DNA from: Rhizobium altiplani
Lineage (GTDB): Bacteria; Pseudomonadota; Alphaproteobacteria; Rhizobiales; Rhizobiaceae
Assembly: GCF_001542405.1 (NCBI RefSeq)
Contig: NZ_LNCD01000123.1
Coordinates: 188,501 to 252,500, forward strand
Direction: 5' to 3'
Length of the DNA stretch: 64,000 bases
The first letter of the stretch is position 1, and every line of letters starts with the position of its first letter. This document shows positions 58,072 through 64,000 of this stretch, piece after piece. The notes below the pieces were generated by a model. It did not search any database. It was given only the letters and a program-made list of their open reading frames with translations, and had not been told where the DNA came from. The position numbers and the translations under genes are program-made.

Positions 58072-58308
58072 TCAGAAGGCCTTGAAGGTCAGTGTCGTCA
58101 GGGAACGCACGATGCCGGGGATGTTGGCGATGTTATCGTTGATGAACTTGCCAATGTCCTGCCCCTCTTCGATGTAGACCTTGAGCAGGAGATCATAGTC
58201 GCCGCTCGTCGAATAGAGCTCCGAAGCGCGCTCGGTCTGGTAGATGGCATCGGCGACTTCGTAGGTCTTGCCTGGCGCGCACTGGAGCTGAACGAAAATT
58301 GGCTTCAT
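58072..58308 (-). CDS. Stand-alone Lrp/AsnC ligand-binding (RAM) domain protein
   Basis: Seventy-eight residues corresponding only to the C-terminal effector domain of Lrp-type regulators (FVQLQCAPGKTYEVADAIYQ, SGDYDLLLKVYIEEGQDIG, SLTTLTFKAF). The helix-turn-helix is absent, so it cannot bind DNA alone. Such proteins bind amino acids and may modulate a partner. It faces the GH2 gene tail to tail. Confidence 0.85.
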   Translation of the reverse strand: MKPIFVQLQCAPGKTYEVADAIYQTERASELYSTSGDYDLLLKVYIEEGQDIGKFINDNIANIPGIVRSLTTLTFKAF

Positions 58309-58377
58309 CGGAGTTTCCTGCATCACATATTCTGGTTCGGCGCATAATGATCGAAAGCGCCATGTCGGCGCAAGGCT

Positions 58378-59268
58378 TCAGATCGCGGCTTCTCGAACGA
58401 TCCAGTCGCGAAATGCATCCAGCGGCGCGTAGTCGGCCCGTTCTGGCGGATAGGCAAGATAGTAGTGCTCGCTGCTTTCCGTTTCGCGATCAACGGCTGC
58501 AACAAGGTCGCCGCGTTTCAATTCATCTTGAATCAGGAACGTCGGCAGCAGCGCAACGCCGAGACCGGCCATCGCTGCTTGGGCTGCCGTCGCGAACTGA
58601 TCGAAGAGCATGCCGTGCACGGTTTGAAAGCTCACGCCGTTGTCCGCAAACCAGCGCTCCCATGCATCCGGGCGCGTCGTCAGGTGCAGCAGCGGGGCTT
58701 CGAGTAGATCCTGTGCCGCGTTGATCGCATGTCGGCTGCGGAATTCGGGGCTGCAGGCCGGAATGGTCTTCTCCGACATTAGAAATGTCAGCTCCGCGCC
58801 CGGCCAATGAGCGTGGCCGAAGTGAATGGCCGCGTCGATCGAATCGAGCCGGAAGTCGAAGGGTGACAGCCGGGTGACAAGATTGATCGTCACTCCCGGA
58901 TTGGCGGCAAGGAAACCTCCCAGCCGGGGTGCCAGCCAGCGCGTCCCGAAGGTGGGAAGAATCGCCAGGTTGAGCGTACCACCATGCGGATTGGCACGAA
59001 GATTGAGTGATGCGCTCGAAATGCGCCGCAGCGCCTCGCGTATCTCGCGGGCATAGCCGTCGCCGGCCAGCGTCAACCGCACGGTTTGGCGCTCGCGCAC
59101 GAAGAGTTCGACGCCGAGCTGCCCTTCCAGTGCCTTGATCTGGCGGCTGACAGCGCTCTGAGTAAGGTCGAGTTCGCGCGCGGCGGCCGTCACGCTGCCG
59201 GTGCGTGATACAGCCTCGAAGGCGATAAGCAGGGATGTCGACGGAAGAAAGCGTCGCGATGCCAGCAT
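58378..59268 (-). CDS. LysR-family regulator of the divergent amino acid degradation genes
   Basis: A 296-residue regulator of the GcvA-like branch. The HTH is visible as FEAVSRTGSVTAAARELDLTQSAVSRQIKALE, and the effector domain carries LNLAILPTFGTRWLAPRLGGF. It is divergent from the FAD oxidase with a 219-base gap containing ATAAGC/GCTTAT (59287-59323). The usual arrangement is activation of the divergent operon by its substrate, here perhaps pipecolate or D-lysine. Confidence 0.87.
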   Translation of the reverse strand: MLASRRFLPSTSLLIAFEAVSRTGSVTAAARELDLTQSAVSRQIKALEGQLGVELFVRERQTVRLTLAGDGYAREIREALRRISSASLNLRANPHGGTLNLAILPTFGTRWLAPRLGGFLAANPGVTINLVTRLSPFDFRLDSIDAAIHFGHAHWPGAELTFLMSEKTIPACSPEFRSRHAINAAQDLLEAPLLHLTTRPDAWERWFADNGVSFQTVHGMLFDQFATAAQAAMAGLGVALLPTFLIQDELKRGDLVAAVDRETESSEHYYLAYPPERADYAPLDAFRDWIVREAAI

Positions 59269-59286
59269 CCATCATTCCATTTTAGA

Positions 59287-59323
59287 ATAAGCTATTTCCT
59301 AAATGTCGATATTTACGGCTTAT
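59287..59323. promoter_or_regulatory. Inverted repeat near the LysR gene start
   Basis: ATAAGC (59287-59292) and GCTTAT (59318-59323) with inner AAAT/ATTT arms, just upstream of the LysR ATG. A candidate LysR-protein site. Confidence 0.35.
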
Positions 59324-59487
59324 CCGGCTTTGTAAAGTCATCCATCTGACAGAATCGGAATGAACTGAAAAATGCGATCGAACTGCCTGGTGCGTACTCC
59401 TGGCTGCGATCGGCAACCTGATCAGCGGTTTAACAAGCAATCGCACGGCGCTAGAATGCCGCCTGCCTAATGGATGGATTTTGATCG

Positions 59488-60771
59488 ATGCTGAACGATC
59501 CCCGCTCCCACGGCCTCTGGGAAAAAACCGCTCCTCAGCCGCCCGTGACACCGGCGCTCGCAGGCGCTGTGAACGCCGACGTCGTGGTCGTGGGCGGAGG
59601 CTATACCGGCCTTTCCTCAAGTCTCCATCTGGCGGAAGCGGGCTCGAAGGTCGTGTTGCTGGAAGCCAAGGAGATCGGCTTCGGCGGTGCGGGCCGCAAC
59701 GTCGGCCTCATCAACGCCGGCATGTGGGTCATGCCGGATGACCTTCCCGGTGTTCTCGGCCCGGTCTATGGCGAGCGGTTGCTGGACCTGTTGGGCAACG
59801 CGCCGCGACTTGTAATGGAGTTGATCGACAAGCACGGCATCGCCTGCGAGCTTGAACGAAATGGCACGCTTCACGTCGCCGTTGGCGAAAGTGGCTTGAA
59901 GGAAATCGAGGATCGCGCGCGGCAATGGGCGGCACGCGGCGCTCCGGTGACGCTGCTGGACGCGGCGGAGACGGCCAAGCGTGTCGGCAGCAGCGCCTAT
60001 ACCGGGTCGTTGCTCGACATGCGCGCAGGCACACTTCAGCCGCTCGCCTACGCCCGCGGGCTTGCGCATGCGGCCGTCAAGGCTGGCGTTTCAATCCACA
60101 CGTCGAGCCCGGTCATCGGAACTGAGCGGAAGGGCAATCGCTGGACCGTGAGGACTGCAAAGGGAGAGGTTACGGCCGACTGGATCATCGTGGCGACGGA
60201 CGCCTACAGCACAGGCCCTTGGGAAGCGGTACGCAACGAGCAGGTCCATCTGCCCTATTTCAATCTTGCAACCCGGCCGCTCAGCGACAATTTGCGCCGC
60301 TCGATCCTTGCCGGGCGCGAAGGCGTTTGGGATACGAAGGAAATCCTCTCCTCCTATCGCATGGACCAGGCGGGACGCTTGGTCTTCGGCAGCGTCGGTG
60401 CGCTGCGCAACACCGGGCTTCAAATCCACACGGCCTGGGCCAAACGGTCCTTGAAAAAGCTCTTTCCGCAGCTTGGCGATGTCGAGTTCGAATGCGAGTG
60501 GTACGGCAAGATCGGGATGACCGACAATGCGCTGCCCCGCTTCCACAGGTTTGCGCCCAATGTTGTGGGCTTCTCCGGCTACAACGGTCGCGGGATCGCG
60601 CCCGGCACGGTGTTTGGCCGCACGCTCGCCCAGCTCATCCTGGGGCAGACGACGGAAGCGGACTTGCCACTGCCCCTTACAGCACCGTCCGAACCTAGCT
60701 TCCGCGCGGTGAAGGAAATGTGGTACGAAGCCGGCGCCCAAGTGGCCCATTTCGCAGACGCCCGATTTTGA
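59488..60771 (+). CDS. FAD-dependent amine/imino acid oxidase, probably L-pipecolate oxidase
   Basis: A 427-residue DAO-family flavoprotein: dinucleotide motif DVVVVGGGYTGLSSSLHLAEAG and the segment VGFSGYNGRGIAPGTVFGR near the C-terminus, as in PuuB/AmaA-type oxidases. It is followed 17 bases on by an ALDH7-type dehydrogenase and then by an Ldh-fold imine reductase. That gene set matches AmaA (L-pipecolate to piperideine-6-carboxylate) in Pseudomonas lysine degradation. A gamma-glutamylputrescine or other amino acid oxidase remains possible. Confidence 0.75.
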   Translation: MLNDPRSHGLWEKTAPQPPVTPALAGAVNADVVVVGGGYTGLSSSLHLAEAGSKVVLLEAKEIGFGGAGRNVGLINAGMWVMPDDLPGVLGPVYGERLLDLLGNAPRLVMELIDKHGIACELERNGTLHVAVGESGLKEIEDRARQWAARGAPVTLLDAAETAKRVGSSAYTGSLLDMRAGTLQPLAYARGLAHAAVKAGVSIHTSSPVIGTERKGNRWTVRTAKGEVTADWIIVATDAYSTGPWEAVRNEQVHLPYFNLATRPLSDNLRRSILAGREGVWDTKEILSSYRMDQAGRLVFGSVGALRNTGLQIHTAWAKRSLKKLFPQLGDVEFECEWYGKIGMTDNALPRFHRFAPNVVGFSGYNGRGIAPGTVFGRTLAQLILGQTTEADLPLPLTAPSEPSFRAVKEMWYEAGAQVAHFADARF

Positions 60772-60788
60772 GAACCGAGGTTGACCCC

Positions 60789-62327
60789 ATGACCATCTCT
60801 GCACTTGATCTCGCCACCGAGACGAAAAAACTGCTCACGGAACTGGGCGTCGGCGCTGATCGCTATACCGGCGGCACGCTTCGCGTTACCTCTCCGGTCA
60901 CCGGCAAGGAGATCGGTGCGCTGAAGGAGCATTCTGCTTCAGAAGCAATGGACGCCATCGAGGTTGCACACAAGGCATTCCTCGAATGGCGGGCCGTCCC
61001 GGCACCGAAGCGCGGCGAACTCGTGCGCCTGCTCGGCGAAGAGCTCCGCTTGGCAAAATCCGCTCTCGGCCGCCTCGTCTCGATCGAGGTTGGCAAGATC
61101 ACATCCGAGGGGCTCGGCGAGGTCCAGGAAATGATCGACATCTGCGACTTTGCCGTCGGCCTGTCCCGCCAGCTCTACGGTCTGACCATTGCCACCGAGC
61201 GCTCCGAACACCGGATGATGGAAAGCTGGCACCCCTTGGGCGTGGTCGGCATCATCTCGGCCTTCAATTTCCCGGTCGCCGTCTGGTCGTGGAATGCTGC
61301 CCTGGCGTTGGTTTGCGGTAATTCGACAGTCTGGAAGCCGTCTGAGAAGACGCCGCTGACAGCGCTTGCCGTTCAGGCGCTGTTTGAGAAGGCATTGAAG
61401 CGGTTCGTTGCCGAAGGGGGCGCGGCACCTTCGAACCTGTCGACGTTGCTCATTGGTGGACGCGATGTCGGGGAAGTGCTTGTCGACCATCCCAAGGTGC
61501 CGCTCGTCTCGGCGACCGGTTCGACGGCCATGGGCCGCGTTGTTGGTCCCCGCCTGTCACAGCGCTTTGCGCGATCCATCCTCGAGCTCGGCGGCAACAA
61601 TGCAGCGATCATCTGCCCGACGGCCGATCTTGACCTGACGCTGCGTGGCGTTGCCTTTTCGGCCATGGGCACGGCCGGTCAACGCTGCACAACGCTGCGT
61701 CGCCTGTTCGTGCACGAGAGCGTCTATGACAAGCTCGTTCCACGCCTGCAGAAGGCCTATGGCTCGGTGTCGATCGGCAACCCACTGGAAACGGGGACGC
61801 TTGTCGGGCCTCTAATCGACAGGCAGGCCTTTACGAACATGCAGTCGGCTCTTGAGCAAGCGAAGGCTGCCGGTGGCAAGGTTACCGGTGGCGAGCGCGT
61901 CGAGAACGGTGCGGGAGACGCCTTCTACGTCCGGCCGGCGCTCGTTGAGATGCCTGTTCAGGCCGGCCCCGTCGAGCATGAGACATTTGCGCCGATCCTC
62001 TACGTGATGAAGTACACGGATTTCGATGAGGCTCTGGAACTGCACAACGCGGTGCCGCAGGGACTGTCTTCTTCGATCTTCACGAACGATATGCGGGAGG
62101 CCGAGACCTTCGTTTCTGCTCGCGGTTCGGACTGCGGTATTGCCAACGTCAACCTCGGTCCGTCCGGGGCCGAAATCGGTGGTGCCTTCGGCGGTGAAAA
62201 GGAAACTGGCGGCGGTCGCGAATCCGGTTCGGACGCCTGGAAAGCCTACATGCGCAGGGCGACGAACACGGTCAACTACGGCAAGACGCTGCCACTTGCC
62301 CAGGGCGTCAAGTTCGACGTCGAATGA
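60789..62327 (+). CDS. ALDH7-family aldehyde dehydrogenase, probably alpha-aminoadipate semialdehyde dehydrogenase
   Basis: A 512-residue NAD(P)-dependent enzyme of the antiquitin type. The active cysteine is in GTAGQRCTTLRRLF and the catalytic glutamate in ILELGGNNA. The C-terminal signature GPSGAEIGGAFGGEKETGGG, continuing ESGSDAWKAYMRR, is that of ALDH7. It would oxidise aminoadipate semialdehyde to 2-aminoadipate after the oxidase. It is followed by a perfect terminator. Confidence 0.82.
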   Translation: MTISALDLATETKKLLTELGVGADRYTGGTLRVTSPVTGKEIGALKEHSASEAMDAIEVAHKAFLEWRAVPAPKRGELVRLLGEELRLAKSALGRLVSIEVGKITSEGLGEVQEMIDICDFAVGLSRQLYGLTIATERSEHRMMESWHPLGVVGIISAFNFPVAVWSWNAALALVCGNSTVWKPSEKTPLTALAVQALFEKALKRFVAEGGAAPSNLSTLLIGGRDVGEVLVDHPKVPLVSATGSTAMGRVVGPRLSQRFARSILELGGNNAAIICPTADLDLTLRGVAFSAMGTAGQRCTTLRRLFVHESVYDKLVPRLQKAYGSVSIGNPLETGTLVGPLIDRQAFTNMQSALEQAKAAGGKVTGGERVENGAGDAFYVRPALVEMPVQAGPVEHETFAPILYVMKYTDFDEALELHNAVPQGLSSSIFTNDMREAETFVSARGSDCGIANVNLGPSGAEIGGAFGGEKETGGGRESGSDAWKAYMRRATNTVNYGKTLPLAQGVKFDVE

Positions 62328-62350
62328 TCGTTGCTGCATTGCAGCCGAAC

Positions 62351-62382
62351 GGGTGATGACATAACACGTCATCACCCTTTTT
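62351..62382 (+). terminator. Strong intrinsic terminator between the ALDH7 and Ldh genes
   Basis: Perfect 10-bp stem GGGTGATGAC / GTCATCACCC with a 7-base loop, then TTTTT. Only 16 bases separate it from the next start codon. Confidence 0.92.
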
Positions 62383-62398
62383 CGTTTTGCAGGTTGCC

Positions 62399-63388
62399 AT
62401 GCATTTCACCCTAGCTGCGGCGGAAACGCTCGTTGTCGATGCCTTGACGCGCAATCGTGTGGACGAGGCCAATGCGCGCTCGGTCGCCAGGGCACTCGTT
62501 GCCGCCGAAGCTGCTGGACAAGGCGGTCATGGCCTGCGCCGGGTCGAGGCCTATACAAAACAGGCGAAGGCAGGCAAGGTCGACGGATTTGCCAGGCCGC
62601 AGCTCGAACGGCAGTTTCCCGCCGTCGTGCGCATCGATGCCTGCCATGGCTACGCCTATCCAGCCTTTGATCTTGCCGCTGCGGCGCTTCCGGAGATCGT
62701 CAGGGAACAAGGTATTGCCTTGGCAGCAATACACCGTTCGCACCACGCCGGCGTGCTTGCCTTGACCGTCGAGCGCTTTGCGGACATGGGGCTTGTCGCT
62801 CTGATGGTCGCCAACGCCACGGCGTCCATGGCGGCCTGGGGCGGGCGCAAACCCGTCTTTGGAACGAATCCGATCGCGTTCGCCGCGCCGATCCCGGAGG
62901 CCGACCCGCTCGTTATTGACCTGGCCCTTTCGCGCGTCGCCCGCGGCAAGGTGATGGCTGCGCGCCAGAAAGGCGTCGCTATCCCTGCGGATTGGGCCTT
63001 TGACCGCAATGGCCAGCCGACGACGGATGCGGTTGCGGCACTCGAGGGGACGATGGCCCCATCCGGCGAAGCCAAGGGGGCAGCGCTGGCGATGATCGTC
63101 GAATTCCTCGCCGGCGCACTGACCGGGGCCAATTTCTCGTTCGAGTCCTCCTCGCTTTTTGACGACAAGGGTTCGGCGCCCGGCCTCGGGCAGATGCTTG
63201 TCGTGATCAACCCTGTCGCCAGCGGTGGAAAGGGCGTGGCGGAACGGCTGGCCAGGCTGGTGGACGAGATTTCATCCGACCCCGGAGTGCGGCTTCCGGG
63301 GCGTCGCGGCCAAACTGCCCGACGCCAGGCGCTGGAGCATGGCATCGATGTCGAGGACGAAGTGATTGCGACGATCTGCGAGCTCTAG
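62399..63388 (+). CDS. Ldh-fold (malate/L-lactate dehydrogenase type) oxidoreductase, probably piperideine-2-carboxylate reductase
   Basis: A 329-residue NAD(P)H enzyme. The family core is visible in GGHGLRRVEAYTKQAKAGK, HHAGVLALTVERFADMGLVALMVANATASMAAWGG and FGTNPIAFAAPIPE. In Pseudomonas, DpkA of this family reduces piperideine-2-carboxylate to L-pipecolate in D-lysine degradation, which fits the neighbours. Other 2-oxo or imine acids cannot be excluded. The start is ATG 62399; a TTG at 62387 is in frame. A strong terminator lies directly upstream. Confidence 0.8.
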   Translation: MHFTLAAAETLVVDALTRNRVDEANARSVARALVAAEAAGQGGHGLRRVEAYTKQAKAGKVDGFARPQLERQFPAVVRIDACHGYAYPAFDLAAAALPEIVREQGIALAAIHRSHHAGVLALTVERFADMGLVALMVANATASMAAWGGRKPVFGTNPIAFAAPIPEADPLVIDLALSRVARGKVMAARQKGVAIPADWAFDRNGQPTTDAVAALEGTMAPSGEAKGAALAMIVEFLAGALTGANFSFESSSLFDDKGSAPGLGQMLVVINPVASGGKGVAERLARLVDEISSDPGVRLPGRRGQTARRQALEHGIDVEDEVIATICEL

Positions 63389-63409
63389 AACGATTCTAAA
63401 GTTGATCAA

Positions 63410-63460
63410 TGGTTTCAAGTATTTGTGATATTTGTGCCATCACTAAAACTTGAAATTCCA
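63410..63460. promoter_or_regulatory. Long imperfect inverted repeat before the binding-protein gene
   Basis: TGGTTTCAAGTATTTGTGAT (63410-63429) mirrored by ATCACTAAAACTTGAAATTCCA (63439-63460) around a 9-base centre, about 18 pairs. No U tract follows. A dimeric regulator site or an RNA hairpin is possible. Confidence 0.5.
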
Positions 63461-63522
63461 AATCAACAAAAATATACGGCTCATCATCCCGGGATCCCCG
63501 GTGAAACATCATGGAGGGCTTC

Positions 63523-64000
63523 ATGACAACTTCCCTTAATCGCCTTTCCGGCGCGCTGGCGCTTGCCGCCTCGCTCGTTGCCGCAACTTCGCTGGCCACC
63601 GGCGCCGCTGTCGCGCAGGAATCCGAAGGTATCGTCGTCTACAATGCGCAACACGAGAGCCTCGGGCGCGAGTGGATCGATGCGTTCACCAAGGCAACCG
63701 GCATCAAGGTAACGGTACGCCAGGGCAGCGACATGCAGCTCGCCAACCAGATCGTGCAGGAAGGGGACGCGTCGCCGGCCGACGTATTCCTGACCGAGAA
63801 CTCTCCGGCCATGACGCTGGTCGACGCCGCCGGCCTGTTTACACCGGTCGACAAGGAAACCCTCGAGCAGGTCCCAGAGCAATATCGTCCGTCTGACGGC
63901 ATGTGGACCGGCATTGCCGCCCGTTCGACGGTTTTTGCATACGACAAGACGAAGCTGACCGAAGACAAGTTGCCGAAGTCGCTGCTCGACCTCGCGGATC
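63523..64000 (+). CDS. Iron(III)-type ABC transporter periplasmic binding protein (3' part outside window)
   Basis: N-terminal 159 residues of an FbpA/SfuA-like binding protein. A Sec signal peptide ends about residue 32 (AVAQE). The mature start GIVVYNAQHESLGREWIDAF and TGIKVTVRQGSDMQLANQIVQEG, SPADVFLTENSP are typical of ferric-iron binding proteins. ATG 63523 follows GGAGG; ATG 63511 is in frame. Permease and ATPase genes would lie beyond base 64000. Confidence 0.85.
   Translation, partial: MTTSLNRLSGALALAASLVAATSLATGAAVAQESEGIVVYNAQHESLGREWIDAFTKATGIKVTVRQGSDMQLANQIVQEGDASPADVFLTENSPAMTLVDAAGLFTPVDKETLEQVPEQYRPSDGMWTGIAARSTVFAYDKTKLTEDKLPKSLLDLAD

Overview
The window reads as a chromosomal segment of a member of the Rhizobiaceae (Rhizobium/Agrobacterium/Ensifer group). 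The evidence is a 1154-residue pyruvate carboxylase with rhizobial sequence character, a cyclic beta-1,2-glucan exporter (ndvA), a SAM-II riboswitch before metA, a second RpoH-type sigma factor, EcfG-type (GGAAC-N16-CGTT-like) promoters, phaR-phaAB, and GC-rich, tightly packed genes. No rRNA, tRNA, CRISPR array, prophage, integrase or insertion sequence was seen. Family and pathway names come from motif recognition and memory; no database search was run.

Layout. 1-11 kb: truncated MHS-type transporter, glyoxalase-fold protein, ndvA, an orphan LuxR-type regulator, pyc, and a cystine-type ABC importer. 11-20 kb: DeoR regulator with an MFS exporter, ispG, LysE exporter, prenyl synthase, mtgA, a 2H-phosphoesterase-like protein, GST, rpmF, a small membrane protein. 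20-23 kb: polyhydroxybutyrate genes (phaR, phaA, phaB) and two very short membrane proteins. 23-29 kb: amino-sugar operon (GntR regulator, SIS deaminase, nagA, second SIS protein), galM, and metA with its SAM-II riboswitch. 29-36 kb: a BacA/SbmA-like ABC protein with a degenerate ATPase domain, a periplasmic protein, an ABC-F ATPase, thiamine pyrophosphokinase, and a divergent MarR/DHA2 efflux pair. 36-40 kb: TPP riboswitch and thiBPQ. 40-49 kb: M48 lipoprotein, rpoH2 with a long leader, CarD, FdxA, S4 protein, Suv3-like helicase, two small envelope proteins. 49-52 kb: a complete EF-P module (efp, epmA, epmB).

52.2-58.0 kb is the most unusual part. Five closely packed genes encode a carrier protein, an acyl-CoA dehydrogenase-like flavoprotein that appears to lack the usual catalytic glutamate, a SerRS-like amino acid:carrier-protein ligase, a DUF1839-type protein and a GH2 glycosidase without a signal peptide. 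Together they suggest a pathway that loads an amino acid onto a carrier protein, oxidises it while tethered and passes it to a sugar-related step. The ligase family is known; the assembled pathway, as far as I know, is not.

58-64 kb: a stand-alone Lrp-type ligand domain, a LysR regulator divergent from a probable L-pipecolate/D-lysine degradation set (FAD oxidase, ALDH7-type dehydrogenase, Ldh-fold imine reductase), and the start of an iron-type ABC binding protein cut by the window end.

Regulation visible in the sequence: SAM-II and TPP riboswitches, two EcfG-type promoters (one driving a roughly 290-nt rpoH2 leader with a 23-codon ORF and hairpin, one before a DUF3309 gene), repeated octamers at the nag regulator start, an inverted repeat over the efflux promoter, and many intrinsic terminators.
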